Part shown: positions 7,601 through 17,704 of the stretch, in pieces
How the letters are laid out: each line of letters starts with the position of its first letter
Numbering within the stretch: position 1 is the stretch's first letter
Assembly: GCA_016182975.1 (NCBI GenBank)
Contig: JACPFJ010000001.1
Coordinates: forward strand, 1-64,000
Length of the DNA: 64,000 bases
Direction of reading: 5' to 3'
Source: Deltaproteobacteria bacterium
GTDB taxonomy: Bacteria > Desulfobacterota > Desulfuromonadia > Geobacterales > Pseudopelobacteraceae
Program-made: the position numbers and the translations under genes
The notes under the pieces: model-generated
The model's input: the letters and a program-made list of their open reading frames with translations, nothing else
The model's database searches: none
What the model was told of the DNA's origin: nothing

Positions 7601-10282
7601 ATGACCAAGGAACTCGCCAAGGGGTACGAGCCCCACGCAGTTGAAAAAAGATGGTACGCCGAATGGGAAGAAAAGGGCTACTTCCGCGCCGCCCCTGCCT
7701 CCGACAGGAAACCCTACTCCATCGTCATCCCGCCCCCCAACGTCACCGGCGCCCTGCACATGGGGCATGCCCTCAACAACACCCTGCAGGACATCCTCTG
7801 CCGCTGGAAACGGATGCAGGGGTACAACGTGCTCTGGATGCCGGGCACCGACCATGCCGGCATCGCCACCCAGAACGTGGTCGAGCGGCAGCTTGCCGGC
7901 GAGAAGAAGGACCGCCACGAGTTGGGGCGGGACAAGTTCATCGAACGGGTCTGGCAGTGGAAGGCGGAGTCGGGCGGGCAGATCATCGGGCAGTTGAAGC
8001 GCCTGGGGGCGTCCTGCGACTGGGAGCGCGAGCGCTTCACCATGGACGAGGGGCTCTCCAAGGCGGTGCGCACCGTCTTTGTCCGGCTCTACGAAGAGGG
8101 GCTGATCTACCGCGACAACCGCCTGATCAACTGGTGCCCCCGCTGCCACACGGCCCTCTCGGACATCGAGGTCGAGCACGAGGAGAAGAAGGGGCACCTC
8201 TGGCACATCCGCTACCCGGTGGCCGGAGAGCCGGGCAGATATGTGACGGTCGCCACGACCCGCCCGGAGACCATGCTGGGTGACACGGCCGTGGCGGTAC
8301 ACCCCGAGGACGAGCGCTACCGGGGGCTGATCGGGAAGAAGGTGATCCTGCCTTTGATCGAGCGGGAGATCCCGGTGGTGGCCGACGACTACGTGGAGCG
8401 GGAGTTCGGTACCGGCGTGGTGAAGATAACCCCGGCCCACGACTTCAACGACTTCGAGGTGGGGGTGCGCCACGGCCTGGACCGGATCAACGTCCTGGAC
8501 GAGTCGGGCGTGATCAACGCCGCCGGCCGCCAGTACGAGGGGCTGGAGCGTTTCGAGGCCAGAAAGAGGATCGTGGCCGACCTGGAGGGCGCCGGGCTCC
8601 TGGAGCGGATCGACGACCACGCCATGGCGGTTGGCGGCTGCTACCGCTGCAAGACCGTGGTGGAGCCGTACCTGTCGCTGCAGTGGTACGTCCGGGTCGC
8701 ACCCCTGGCCGAGCACGCCCTGGCCGCGGTCAAGGATGGCCGTACCCGCATCCTCCCCAGACAGTGGGAAAACACCTACTACGACTGGATGGAGAACATC
8801 CGCGACTGGTGCATCTCGCGCCAGATCTGGTGGGGACACCGCATCCCGGCCTGGTTCTGCGACCACTGCGATGGGGTGACCGTCTCCATGGAGGAGCCGG
8901 CGAGGTGCGCCAAGTGCGGCAGCGACGAGATCCGCCAGGAGACCGACGTGCTCGACACCTGGTTCTCCTCGGCCCTGTGGCCATTCTCCACCATGGGGTG
9001 GCCGGAAAAGACCGAGGAGCTTTCGACCTTCTACCCCACCTCATGCCTGGTGACCGGCTTCGACATCCTATTCTTCTGGGTGGCCCGCATGATGATGATG
9101 GGGCTGCACTTCATGGGCGAGGTCCCCTTCCGCGACGTCTACATCCACGCCCTGGTGCGCGACGCCCAGGGGCAGAAGATGAGCAAGTCCAAGGGGAACG
9201 TGATCGACCCCCTGACCGTGATCGACCAGTACGGCACCGACGCCTTCCGCTTCACCCTGGCGGCCTTCGCGGCCCAGGGGCGCGACATCAAGCTGGCCGA
9301 GGAGCGCATCGCCGGCTACCGCAACTTCTGCAACAAGGTCTGGAACGCGGCCCGCTTCACCCTGATGAACCTGGCTGGGTTCGATCCGGATAACATAAGG
9401 CTCTCGGAGCTTGAACTATCCCAGGGGGAGAGGTGGCTCCTGCACCGCCTGAACGAGACCGCCCGCGAGACCAACGCCGCCCTGGAGGAATACCGCTTCA
9501 ACGAGGCGGCCATGGGGCTGTACCAGTTCACCTGGAGCGAGTTCTGCGACTGGTACCTGGAACTCTCCAAGCAGGACCTCTACAACGGCACGCCTGAGCG
9601 GAAGCGAACCACCCAATACGTACTCTGGTATGCGCTGGAGAGCCTCTTGCGGCTCCTGCACCCCTTCATGCCGTTCATCAGCGAGGAGATCTGGCAGGCC
9701 CTGCCCAAACTGCGGGGAACGGGGAACGGGGAACGGGGAACGGAAACCATCATGCAGGCCCCTTATCCCGAATTCCGCGAGAGCCTCTCCTTCCCCGAGG
9801 CTGCCGCCGACATGGAGCGGGTCATGGCGGTCATCGGCGGCATCCGCAACATCCGCGGCGAGATGGAGGTGCCGCCGTCCAGGGAGATCGCCGTGATCCT
9901 CTCCTGCGGCTCCGATGAGAGCCTCTCTCTCATGAAGCACAACGAGGGCTCGATCATCAGCCTGGCCCGCATCTCCGACCTGGCCATCGGCATCGGCATC
10001 GAGAAGCCCGAGGACGCCTCGCTCCAGGTAGCTGGCGACGTGCGGATCTTCGTGCCGCTCAAGGGGGTGGTGGACGTGGCGGCCGAGGAGGAGCGGCTCT
10101 TGAAGGAGATCGCCAAGATAGGCAAGGAGATCGAGCAGTTCTCTAAGAAGCTGGAGAACCCCGCCTTCGTGGACCGCGCCCCGGCCGATATCGTCGAGAA
10201 GGAGCGCCAGAAGCTGGCCGAGGTGACCGCCAAGAGGGCGGTGCTGGAGGAGAGCCTGGAGAAGATCCGAAGCCTGAAGTAA
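7601..10282 (+). CDS. valS: Valyl-tRNA synthetase
   Basis: Class I aminoacyl-tRNA synthetase that charges tRNA-Val and edits mischarged threonine. From ATG 7601 it is 893 aa; the frame is open to 7487, but family homology begins at MTKELAKGYEPHAVEKRW, so the upstream Met codons are unlikely. Visible motifs: PPPNVTGALHMGHALN (HIGH signature), the CP1 editing domain (TTRPETMLGDTAVAVHPED, DDYVEREFGTG), KMSKSKGNVIDP (KMSKS), the anticodon-binding region, and a C-terminal coiled coil (EEERLLKEIAKIGKEIEQF). Odd point: residues RGTGNGERGTE near position 705 come from four tandem CGGGGAA heptamers (9713-9740), which look like intrusion of a short repeat into an essential gene. No T-box leader is evident upstream. 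Confidence 0.98.
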   Translation: MTKELAKGYEPHAVEKRWYAEWEEKGYFRAAPASDRKPYSIVIPPPNVTGALHMGHALNNTLQDILCRWKRMQGYNVLWMPGTDHAGIATQNVVERQLAGEKKDRHELGRDKFIERVWQWKAESGGQIIGQLKRLGASCDWERERFTMDEGLSKAVRTVFVRLYEEGLIYRDNRLINWCPRCHTALSDIEVEHEEKKGHLWHIRYPVAGEPGRYVTVATTRPETMLGDTAVAVHPEDERYRGLIGKKVILPLIEREIPVVADDYVEREFGTGVVKITPAHDFNDFEVGVRHGLDRINVLDESGVINAAGRQYEGLERFEARKRIVADLEGAGLLERIDDHAMAVGGCYRCKTVVEPYLSLQWYVRVAPLAEHALAAVKDGRTRILPRQWENTYYDWMENIRDWCISRQIWWGHRIPAWFCDHCDGVTVSMEEPARCAKCGSDEIRQETDVLDTWFSSALWPFSTMGWPEKTEELSTFYPTSCLVTGFDILFFWVARMMMMGLHFMGEVPFRDVYIHALVRDAQGQKMSKSKGNVIDPLTVIDQYGTDAFRFTLAAFAAQGRDIKLAEERIAGYRNFCNKVWNAARFTLMNLAGFDPDNIRLSELELSQGERWLLHRLNETARETNAALEEYRFNEAAMGLYQFTWSEFCDWYLELSKQDLYNGTPERKRTTQYVLWYALESLLRLLHPFMPFISEEIWQALPKLRGTGNGERGTETIMQAPYPEFRESLSFPEAAADMERVMAVIGGIRNIRGEMEVPPSREIAVILSCGSDESLSLMKHNEGSIISLARISDLAIGIGIEKPEDASLQVAGDVRIFVPLKGVVDVAAEEERLLKEIAKIGKEIEQFSKKLENPAFVDRAPADIVEKERQKLAEVTAKRAVLEESLEKIRSLK
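9713..9740 (+). repeat. Heptanucleotide repeat (CGGGGAA)x4 inside valS
   Basis: Four perfect 7-bp units in the coding sequence. Since 7 is not a multiple of 3, gain or loss of one unit would shift the valS frame. The unit resembles the GGGGACT-type heptamers of intergenic palindromes at 18703, 37727 and 39494. Confidence 0.95.
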
Positions 10283-10324
10283 GGGCGGAGTGTTGTCCAT
10301 TGACAATTCCACCATCTCCGACCA

Positions 10325-10353
10325 TAATCTAGCCAGATAACCTAGCCAGATTA
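10325..10353. promoter_or_regulatory. Probable operator of the toxin-antitoxin operon
   Basis: TAATCTAGCCAGAT and CCTAGCCAGATTA form a direct repeat of CTAGCCAGAT inside an imperfect 29-bp palindrome, 18 bases before the antitoxin ATG. Phd/YefM antitoxins usually repress their own promoter by binding such sites. Confidence 0.6.
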
Positions 10354-10370
10354 AATCATGGAGACATACC

Positions 10371-10631
10371 ATGCCGACCGCATCATGGCGTTTGCAGGAT
10401 GCCAAAAACCAGTTCAGCAAGGTCGTTGAGGCCGCGCTCCATGGCGAGCCGCAGCATGTGACCCGTCGCGGACGCGAGGTGGTGGTGGTCGTAGCCGCCG
10501 ACGAGTATGAGAGGCTTGAGAAAATCCAGACCGCCGCCATGCCCAGTTTTGCGGATCATCTGCTCACCCTGCCGAAGGATGATGGTGAGTTCGAACGGAT
10601 ACCGTTTCGCTCCCGCAAGGTGCAGTTCTGA
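10371..10631 (+). CDS. Antitoxin, Phd/YefM family
   Basis: 86 aa. The N-terminal half fits the Phd/YefM fold: W-R-L-Q-D-A-K-N-Q-F-S-K-V-V, then HVTRRGREVVVVVAADEYERL. This part dimerises and binds DNA. The C-terminal part (SFADHLLTLPKDDGEFERIP) is the likely toxin-neutralising arm. ATG 10371 follows GGAGACATACC. Its TGA shares one base with the ATG of the toxin (TGATG), the usual coupling of such pairs. Expected role: neutralise the PIN toxin and repress the operon from the palindrome just upstream. Confidence 0.9.
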   Translation: MPTASWRLQDAKNQFSKVVEAALHGEPQHVTRRGREVVVVVAADEYERLEKIQTAAMPSFADHLLTLPKDDGEFERIPFRSRKVQF

Positions 10632-11074
10632 TGTGGCTGCTCGACACCATGGTGATTTCGGAGATGCGCAGGCAGGCTCCGGATACGCAGGTTGTCTCCT
10701 GGCTTTCGTCAGCGCCTGAAAACAGCCTCTATCTCAGCGTGGTCACAATCAGCGAGATCCAGCGCGGCATTGTCCGGCAGCGGGACAAGGACAGCCTTTT
10801 TGCTGAACGGTTACGGCACTGGCTGGACACCCTTTTGAAAAACTACGCTGACCGTATCCTGCCGGTAACCCCTGAAATCGCCTGCCGCTGGGGTGAACTT
10901 TCGGCGGCCGCCGGACATGACGGCGGCGATGTCATTATCGCCGCCACAGCGCTTCAGCATGGTTTGACGGTGGTTACACGCAACGAGCGCCATTATAAAC
11001 CATTTCAAGTTGCCATCCTCAACCCTTACAAACATCGATTGCCGCAGCAGATTCCTCCCGGTCTCAAGGAATAA
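10631..11074 (+). CDS. PIN-domain toxin, VapC/FitB type
   Basis: 147-aa PIN-domain ribonuclease. Acidic active-site residues are visible: Asp5 in WLLDTMVISE, Glu in TISEIQRGI, and Asp in GHDGGDVIIAATALQHG. The end TVVTRNERHYKPF is the conserved VapC/FitB C-terminal motif. VapC-type toxins cut tRNA or rRNA when the antitoxin is lost. The pair lies between valS and nadK, three bases before the nadK ATG, so nadK may be transcribed with the module. The gene looks intact. Confidence 0.92.
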   Translation: MWLLDTMVISEMRRQAPDTQVVSWLSSAPENSLYLSVVTISEIQRGIVRQRDKDSLFAERLRHWLDTLLKNYADRILPVTPEIACRWGELSAAAGHDGGDVIIAATALQHGLTVVTRNERHYKPFQVAILNPYKHRLPQQIPPGLKE

Positions 11075-11077
11075 CCC

Positions 11078-11941
11078 ATGCAGATACAGAACATCGCCAT
11101 ATTCGCCAAGATGCACGACCCCCGCTGCCAGGGGGTTGCGGACCACCTGATCGACTGGCTGGTGGAGAAGGGGCGCCTCCCCTTGGTGGAGGAGCACCTG
11201 GCCCGCCATATCGGCTATCCCGATGGCATCGCGGCGGAGGAGATCCGCGAGCAGGCCGAACTGGTGGTGGTCCTGGGGGGCGACGGCACGCTGATCTCGG
11301 TGGCGCGTCTCTTCTGCGGCAAGGACGTCCCTATCCTGGGGGTCAATCTGGGGAGCCTCGGTTTCCTGACCGAGGTGACCGTGGATGAGCTCTATCCGCT
11401 GCTGGAACGCTGCCTGAGGGGGAACCCGCGCGTCTCCGAGCGGATGATGCTGGAGGTGACCGTCTGCCGCGAGGGGAAGGAGATCGAGAAGACCCACGTC
11501 CTGAACGACATGGTCATCAACAAGGGGGCCCTGGCCCGCATCGTCGACCTGGAGACCAGGGTCAACCGGCACGCGCTGACCACCTTCAAGGCCGACGGCC
11601 TGATCGTCTCCACCCCCACCGGCTCCACCGGATACTCCCTGTCGGCCGGCGGCCCCATCATCCACCCGCTGATGAGCTGCATCGTGATCACCCCGATCTG
11701 CCCGCACACCCTGACCAACCGCCCGATCGTGGTCACCGACGAATCGATCATCTCGGTCACCATCGCCGCCTCTTTCGACGAAAAGGTCTACCTGACCCTG
11801 GACGGCCAGGTCGGCTTCGAGCTGCAGGAGGGTGATTCGGTGGAGGTGCGCAAGGCGCTCAAGACGACCGCCCTGGTCATGTCGAGGGACCGCGACTACT
11901 TCGAGGTGCTGCGGACGAAACTGAAGTGGGGCGAACGCTGA
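11078..11941 (+). CDS. nadK: NAD kinase
   Basis: Phosphorylates NAD to NADP. 287 aa, a normal length. Signature motifs: [14 protein letters not shown] (GGDG), [26 protein letters not shown] and [21 protein letters not shown] 11078 has AAGGAA upstream, inside the end of the toxin gene. Its stop is one base before recN, and nadK-recN is a common neighbour pair in bacteria. Confidence 0.97.
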   Translation: MQIQNIAIFAKMHDPRCQGVADHLIDWLVEKGRLPLVEEHLARHIGYPDGIAAEEIREQAELVVVLGGDGTLISVARLFCGKDVPILGVNLGSLGFLTEVTVDELYPLLERCLRGNPRVSERMMLEVTVCREGKEIEKTHVLNDMVINKGALARIVDLETRVNRHALTTFKADGLIVSTPTGSTGYSLSAGGPIIHPLMSCIVITPICPHTLTNRPIVVTDESIISVTIAASFDEKVYLTLDGQVGFELQEGDSVEVRKALKTTALVMSRDRDYFEVLRTKLKWGER

Positions 11942-11942
11942 C

Positions 11943-13533
11943 ATGCTGACCGATCTGACCATCAGGAACGTCGCCATCATCGACACCCTGCACCTCGCCT
12001 TCAAACCGGGTCTGACCGTGCTGACCGGCGAGACCGGGGCCGGCAAGTCGATCATCATCGACGCCGTCGGCCTGGTCATGGGCAACCGGGCCTCCGGCGA
12101 CTTGATCCGCACCGGCTGCGAAGAGGGACGAGCTGCTGGTCAAGCGCTCCCTCTCCCGCTCGGGCAAAAACCGGATCTTCATCAACGGCGGCATGGCCAC
12201 CCTTGCGCTTCTGGCCGACATAGCGCGCCGCCTGATCAACATCTACGGCCAGCACGAATCCCAGACCCTGCTCAGGCCCGAGAACCACCTGCTGCTCCTG
12301 GACGCCTTTGCCGGCTCCGCCACGCTGCGGGGGGAGTTCGCGGCGCTCTGTGCGCGTTTTCACGCCGTTCGGGAGCGCATTGCGCACCTGGACGAGGAGG
12401 AACGCGAGGCGGCCCGCAGGCTGGATCTGCTCTCGTTCCAGGCCGATGAGATCGCCGGCGCGCAACTGCGGCCGGGTGAGGAGGAGGAACTGGAGGAGCG
12501 CCGCCGGGTGCTGGCGGCCGCCGAAAAGCTTGGCGGCGTAAGCGGCGATGCCTTTGAGCGGCTCTACGGCGGCGATGGCGCCATCCTCGGGCAGTTGCGG
12601 CGCATCGCGGCCTCCATCGCCGATCTGGCCGTCATCGACAGCGGGCTGAATGCACTGGCCACAGACCTGGAGAGCGCCTACCTGCAACTGGAGGACGCCG
12701 CCATCGGTCTGCGCGATTATGCCGCCCGCATCGACTCCGACCCCGCCGCCCTGCAGCGGATCGACGACCGCCTCGACCAGATCGGCCGCCTCAAGAAGAA
12801 GTACGGCCAGACCGTGGAAGAGATCCTGGCCTTCAAACAGGGGATCGACCTGGAGCTGGAAGAGCTCCGCGGGCGCGAGCAGGACCGCCGCCAGCTTGAG
12901 GCGGAGCAGGAGCAACTGGCGGGCGAGTTGCATGGGCGCGGCGCCGAGCTGACCGGTCGCCGCGCGAAGGGCGCCCTGGCGCTGAAGGCGGCCCTGGAAG
13001 CGGAGGCGCACCAGGTGGCCATGAAGGACGCCGTCTTCGAGATCGCGCTCGAACCGCTGGCCGAGCCGCGGCCGACCGGCTTCGAGCGGATCGAGTTCCT
13101 CTTCTCCCCCAATCCGGGCGAGCTGCCACGCCCGCTGGCCAGGATCGCCTCGGGCGGCGAGCTCTCACGCCTGATGCTGGCGGTCAAGCAGGTACTGCCC
13201 GAAGGGGATGTCCCCACCCTGGTGTTCGACGAGGTGGACAGCGGCATCGGCGGGGCGACCTCCGCGCTGGTGGGAAGGAAGCTGAAGAACGTAGCCCTTG
13301 GCCAGCAGGTGCTCTGCATCACCCATCTGCCGCAGGTGGCGGTCTTTGCCGACCATCATCTGCGGGTGGAGAAACAGGTCACGGACGGCAGGACCGCCAC
13401 CAGGGTGGTCGCGCTCGCGGAGACGGACCGCACCCGCGAGGTGGCCCGCATGCTGGCCGGCACCACCATCACCGAGTCGGCCCTGTCACACGCTGCCGAG
13501 ATGCTGGCGTCGGCGTCAGCCCTCACAGCCTGA
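11943..13533 (+). pseudogene. recN: DNA repair protein RecN, frame broken by internal deletion
   Basis: SMC-like ATPase that acts in double-strand-break repair. The first frame encodes the N-terminus with Walker [21 protein letters not shown] up to IRTGCEE (about 12125). The homology then continues in another frame from [19 protein letters not shown] (12127 on), through the coiled coil, to the signature SGGELSRLMLAVKQ and Walker B TLVFDEVDSGIGG near the end. Between the two parts family members have roughly 25 more residues; here they are missing and the frame changes. The second part could start internally at ATG 12193 but would lack the nucleotide-binding lobe. Either an inactive gene or a sequence error. 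Confidence 0.85.
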
Positions 13534-13558
13534 ACCGGCGAAGCCGGAACCAAAATCT

Positions 13559-13690
13559 TTTAACGCAAGGATGCAAAGATGCAAGGACGCAATGAAAATC
13601 AAAAACAATGATTTATGGTTTACCCCAAAGACTATAAGTATTTATCCTTGGTTTACTTTGCGTCTTTGTATCTTTGCGACTTTGCGTTAA
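13559..13690. repeat. Octamer-unit inverted repeat, family B copy 3
   Basis: Left arm ACGCAAGG-ATGCAAAG-ATGCAAGG-ACGCAATG (four octamers); right arm CTTTGCGTCTTTGTATCTTT followed by GCGACTTTGCGTTAA. Follows recN; no gene lies between it and 13842. Confidence 0.85.
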
Positions 13691-13841
13691 GTTTTGTTAT
13701 AGATTTTGCTCATCTTTTGTAAAGACTCAAGTCGTAATAGACTAATCCCCCGAATTGGAAGCAATCGTTCCGGCAACCCTGGATTTCGTTCCGATAGCTG
13801 CTAAAATCCCGGCAGCAGATCATCACCAACAGGGAGCGACC

Positions 13842-15116
13842 ATGCCGATAGCCGTCTTCGACGCCCTCAGGGGCAACATCCGCTCGTTCCTCGGCGGGGC
13901 CGAGGTGGAACTGCTCCCCGGCGATAGCGTCCCCGTTCCGGGTGAGGAGAGAATCAGCGAGCACGTCACCATCGACGAGCGCCCTTACCTGTTCACGGCC
14001 CGGCGCGAGACGCTCCCCTTCACCCGCAGCGAAACCGCCTTCTGCCGCGAGCTTCTGGCCGCCTTCTCCGGCCTGTACAGCGGCTTTCAGCAGGAGGGGT
14101 ACGCGGCCCACTTCCGCACGGCGCTTCTGGCCTCGATCATGGACATCACCGTGGCCCGCTCGCTCAGGGGGGACCACCGCAAGGGTTTCTGGCCGATCCA
14201 GCAGCTGATCCAGCTGCTCAAGAACCTCTCCTACCAGCGCTACGAGGGGACACCGGCCACCACCGGCTTCCTCGTGCACCGCACCACGCTCCCCGCGCTG
14301 CGCAAGCTGGTGCGGGAGCGGCAGCACACCCTGATCCCCCTGCAACCGCACGAGGAGATCTCCCCCACCTTCTTCGCCAACCCGCTGACCTACCGCTTCG
14401 TCGACGGTACCAACCTCTTCTTCGTGGCCAACATCCAGATGCAGGTGACCGGCGTCATCCGCACCTCCCCCGCCGTGCTCCGGAGCGACGTGGAGCGGCT
14501 GACCCAGCGGGAGATCTTCTCGCTGGTGCGCCGCGCCGGCCGCGGCGCCTTTGCCGTGACGGTCAACGAGGCCTCCGAGATCGAGGTGCTGATCAGCCCG
14601 GCCAGGCTCCTGGTAAGACGCAAGGGGGTATGGGGCATCTTCGACCCTGACATTCTCCGCTCGTTCCTGGCCGGGAGCATCGAGCCCGAGGCCGCCGACG
14701 AGCTGCTCTGGACGGTCTACGCCCTCTCCAAGAACAGGCACGGCACGGTGATCCTGATCTACAGCCTGGGGGCGCGCAAACTGGCCGCGCTGAAGAAGGG
14801 TTCGGTGGGGGGGGACGATCCGGTGGGGAGGCTGCTTATCAATAGGGTGAAGGGGAGGAGCATCCACGACCTGAAGCAGGCGGGGATACTGCTGCGCATC
14901 CTCTCGGCCGACGGCATGACGGTCTTCAACCAGGGGGGCAAGCTGATGGAGACCGGCTTCATCATCGACACCTCCCATGCCCCGGAGGTGGTCGCCGGCG
15001 GGGGAAGGACCACGGCCGCCAGCGCCGCCTCCTGTTTCGGCAAGGTGATCAAGGTATCACAAGACGGACCCATCGAGCTCTACCAGGACGGCAGGCCGGT
15101 ATACCGGTTCGGGTGA
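13842..15116 (+). CDS. DisA_N-like (diadenylate cyclase-related) protein with degenerate active site
   Basis: 424 aa. ATG 13842 follows AGGGAG at 13831; the frame is open further upstream but without a site. Residues 1-300 form an N-terminal region I cannot assign beyond a possible sensor domain (for example LRKLVRERQHTLIPLQPHEE). The last 130 residues resemble the DisA_N diadenylate cyclase fold: YALSKNRHGTVILIYS, a DGMTVFNQGG segment where cyclases have DGA, and GGGRTTAASAASCF where they have the RHR motif, ending KVSQDGPIELYQDG. Known enzymes join two ATP into c-di-AMP. Loss of the RHR His suggests altered or absent catalysis, perhaps a nucleotide-binding role. Monocistronic, with its own terminator. 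Confidence 0.7.
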   Translation: MPIAVFDALRGNIRSFLGGAEVELLPGDSVPVPGEERISEHVTIDERPYLFTARRETLPFTRSETAFCRELLAAFSGLYSGFQQEGYAAHFRTALLASIMDITVARSLRGDHRKGFWPIQQLIQLLKNLSYQRYEGTPATTGFLVHRTTLPALRKLVRERQHTLIPLQPHEEISPTFFANPLTYRFVDGTNLFFVANIQMQVTGVIRTSPAVLRSDVERLTQREIFSLVRRAGRGAFAVTVNEASEIEVLISPARLLVRRKGVWGIFDPDILRSFLAGSIEPEAADELLWTVYALSKNRHGTVILIYSLGARKLAALKKGSVGGDDPVGRLLINRVKGRSIHDLKQAGILLRILSADGMTVFNQGGKLMETGFIIDTSHAPEVVAGGGRTTAASAASCFGKVIKVSQDGPIELYQDGRPVYRFG

Positions 15117-15164
15117 GCGCCCTGTGGCGCTGTTGTGTGGTTTGCAGATCCTGGATCAAACGAA

Positions 15165-15200
15165 ACGGGACACCGCCAAAGGCAGGGTCCCGTTTTTTTT
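15165..15200 (+). terminator. Rho-independent terminator
   Basis: ACGGGAC (15165-15171) and GTCCCGT (15187-15193) followed by eight T. It lies between the convergent DisA_N-like gene and kdsA and may serve both strands. Confidence 0.85.
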
Positions 15201-15221
15201 GTTGACGCATGGGTGTGAATG

Positions 15222-16040
15222 TCACCGCACGGCCGCGTCGATTGCCTTGAGTGTCTTGAGCAGCGCCGGCAGTTCATTGAGCGGGATCGAGTTGGGACCG
15301 TCGCAGAGGGCCTTGTCCGGCTCCTCGTGGACCTCCATGAAGATCCCGTCGATGCCGGTGGCGACCGCGGCGCGGGAGAGGTACTCCACGAACTCCCGCT
15401 GGCCGCCGGAGCTCTCTCCCTGGCCGCCGGGGAGCTGCACGCTGTGGGTGGCGTCGAAGACCACCGGGTAGCCGGTCGAGCGCATCACAGGGAAGCTGCG
15501 CATGTCCACCACCAGGTTGTTGTAGCCGAAGGAGACGCCCCGCTCGGTGAGGATGATGTTCTCGTTGCCGGAGGCCGCGAGTTTTCCGGCCACGTTCTTC
15601 ATGTCCCAGGGGGCCAGAAACTGCCCCTTCTTGACGTTGATCACCCGCCCGCTCCTGGCGGCCGCCACGAGCAGGTCGGTCTGGCGGCAGAGGAAGGCCG
15701 GAATCTGCAGCACGTCCAGCACGTCGGCAGCGGGGGCGACCTGCTCGATGGAATGGATGTCGGAGATTACCGGCAGGCCGAGCGACTCCTTGACCTTGGC
15801 CAGTATCCTCAGCCCCTCCCGCATCCCCGGTCCGCGGAAGGCGCCTATGGAGGTGCGGTTGGCCTTGTCGTAGGACGCCTTGAAGACGAGCGGAATGGAG
15901 AGGCCGTTGCAGATGGTCATCAGCCGCTCGGCATGGCGCAGAGTGGCCTCCTCCGACTCGATGACACACGGCCCGGCGATCAGGACCAGCGGGCGCGAGC
16001 CGCCGATCTTGACGCTACCGATGGCAACTTCGCGGGTCAT
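15222..16040 (-). CDS. kdsA: 3-deoxy-8-phosphooctulonate synthase (KDO-8-P synthase)
   Basis: Condenses arabinose-5-phosphate with phosphoenolpyruvate to KDO-8-phosphate for lipopolysaccharide inner core. 272 aa from the ATG at 16040, which overlaps the pyrG stop (ATGA 16037-16040). Motifs: [60 protein letters not shown] and [12 protein letters not shown]. Last gene of the kdsB-pyrG-kdsA group, an order typical of Geobacter relatives, so its presence indicates a Gram-negative envelope with KDO. Confidence 0.97.
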   Translation of the reverse strand: MTREVAIGSVKIGGSRPLVLIAGPCVIESEEATLRHAERLMTICNGLSIPLVFKASYDKANRTSIGAFRGPGMREGLRILAKVKESLGLPVISDIHSIEQVAPAADVLDVLQIPAFLCRQTDLLVAAARSGRVINVKKGQFLAPWDMKNVAGKLAASGNENIILTERGVSFGYNNLVVDMRSFPVMRSTGYPVVFDATHSVQLPGGQGESSGGQREFVEYLSRAAVATGIDGIFMEVHEEPDKALCDGPNSIPLNELPALLKTLKAIDAAVR

Positions 16041-17650
16041 GGTTTGGTCGCGTTGCGCTGGGCCAGCGCCGCGCCGATAAAGGCCCGGAAGAGCGGATGG
16101 GGGACGAGCGGCTTGGACTTGAACTCGGGGTGGAACTGGCACCCCAGGAACCAGGGATGGTCGGGGATCTCCACCACCTCGACCAGGTCCTTTTCCTTGT
16201 ACACCCCCGAAAGGACCATCCCCTTCTGCGTGAGCAGATCGCGGTAGCTGTTGTTGAATTCGTAGCGGTGACGATGGCGCTCGGATATCTCCAGGTCGTT
16301 GTAGGCGGCATGGGCCAGGGACCCCTTGCGGAGGTTACAGGGATAGGCCCCCAGGCGCATGGTGCCCCCCTTCTTGCTGACCGCCTTCTGCTCCTCCATC
16401 AGGTGGATCAGCGGCTCGGCGCAATCCGACCTGAACTCGCTGGAGCAGGCCTCGGTCAACCCGCAGACGTTGCGGGCGAACTCCACCACCGCCATCTGCA
16501 TGCCTAGACAGATGCCGAAGAACGGGACCTTGCCGGAACGCGCGTGCTCGATGGCGCGGACCTTCCCCTCCGTGCCGCGCTCGCCGAAACCGCCGGGAAC
16601 GAGGATACCGTCGACATCGTCAAGGTGCCCCTCGATGCCGTCGCGCTCGATCTTTTCCGAATCGAGATATTTGAGGTAGACCCGGCAGTCATTGGCGATG
16701 CCGCCGTGGGTCAACGCCTCGGCCAGTGACTTGTAGGACTCGGTCAGGTCCACGTACTTGCCGACGATGGCGATCCGCACCTCGCCATGGCTGGGATGAC
16801 GCAACCTTTCCACCACGTCCTGCCATTGGGTCAGGTCGGGGGCCTTGGTCCAGATGTTGAGCTTTTCCACCACCTGCTCGTCCAGCCGCTCCTTGTTCAG
16901 CGCCATCGGCACGGCGTAGATATGCTCGGAGTCGACCACCTGGATGACGTCCTTTTCCTCCACGTTGCAGAACAGGCCGATCTTCTTCTTCATCTCCAGG
17001 GGGAGTTCCCGGTCGCAGCGGCAGAGCAGGATATCGGGCTGGATGCCGATCTTGCGCAGCTCCATGACCGAGTGCTGGGTCGGCTTGGTCTTCAGCTCGC
17101 CGGCGGTGCGGATGTAGGGCACCAGGGTGACGTGGATGTAGAGGGTGTTGCCGGGTCCCCGGTCGTGACGGAACTGGCGGATCGCCTCCAGGAAGGGGAG
17201 CGACTCGATGTCACCCACCGTGCCGCCGACCTCGATGATCGCCACGTCGGCCCCCTTGGCGTTGTCGAGGATCTTGGCCTTGATCTCGTCGGTGATGTGC
17301 GGGATGACCTGAACCGTACCTCCCAGGTAATCGCCGCGACGTTCCTTGTCGATGACGGAGAAGTAGACCTGGCCGGTGGTGAAGTTGCTCTTCTTGGAAA
17401 GCCTGGCGCTGGTGTAGCGCTCGTAGTGCCCCAGGTCCAGGTCGGTCTCGGCGCCGTCGTCGGTCACGAAGACCTCGCCGTGCTGGAAGGGTGACATGGT
17501 GCCGGGATCGACATTGATGTAGGGGTCGAGCTTCTGCATGGTCACCCGCAGTCCGCGCGCCTCCAGCAGCGCGCCCAGTGAGGCGGCCGCAAGCCCTTTG
17601 CCGATGGAGGAAACGACCCCGCCGGTGATGAAGATGAATTTGGTTTTCAT
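16037..17650 (-). CDS. pyrG: CTP synthase
   Basis: Makes CTP from UTP, ATP and glutamine. 537 aa, full length. N-terminal synthase domain: [33 protein letters not shown] and [11 protein letters not shown]-terminal class I glutamine amidotransferase: nucleophile Cys in [15 protein letters not shown] and the His-Glu of FHPEFKSKP. Coupled by overlap to kdsA; CTP is the co-substrate of KdsB, which explains the grouping. Confidence 0.98.
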   Translation of the reverse strand: MKTKFIFITGGVVSSIGKGLAAASLGALLEARGLRVTMQKLDPYINVDPGTMSPFQHGEVFVTDDGAETDLDLGHYERYTSARLSKKSNFTTGQVYFSVIDKERRGDYLGGTVQVIPHITDEIKAKILDNAKGADVAIIEVGGTVGDIESLPFLEAIRQFRHDRGPGNTLYIHVTLVPYIRTAGELKTKPTQHSVMELRKIGIQPDILLCRCDRELPLEMKKKIGLFCNVEEKDVIQVVDSEHIYAVPMALNKERLDEQVVEKLNIWTKAPDLTQWQDVVERLRHPSHGEVRIAIVGKYVDLTESYKSLAEALTHGGIANDCRVYLKYLDSEKIERDGIEGHLDDVDGILVPGGFGERGTEGKVRAIEHARSGKVPFFGICLGMQMAVVEFARNVCGLTEACSSEFRSDCAEPLIHLMEEQKAVSKKGGTMRLGAYPCNLRKGSLAHAAYNDLEISERHRHRYEFNNSYRDLLTQKGMVLSGVYKEKDLVEVVEIPDHPWFLGCQFHPEFKSKPLVPHPLFRAFIGAALAQRNATKP

Positions 17651-17704
17651 GCCAGATTGCTCCTGTTGGGAGGGAAGATTTCATTGTTCTTAAAACATCA
17701 AATC

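Noticed and set aside
7053-7601. T-box riboswitch before valS
   Set aside because: No T-box sequence or specifier stem; the region is made of two inverted repeats.
7451-8866. Minus-strand open frame of 471 aa opposite valS
   Set aside because: Antisense shadow of ValS motifs.
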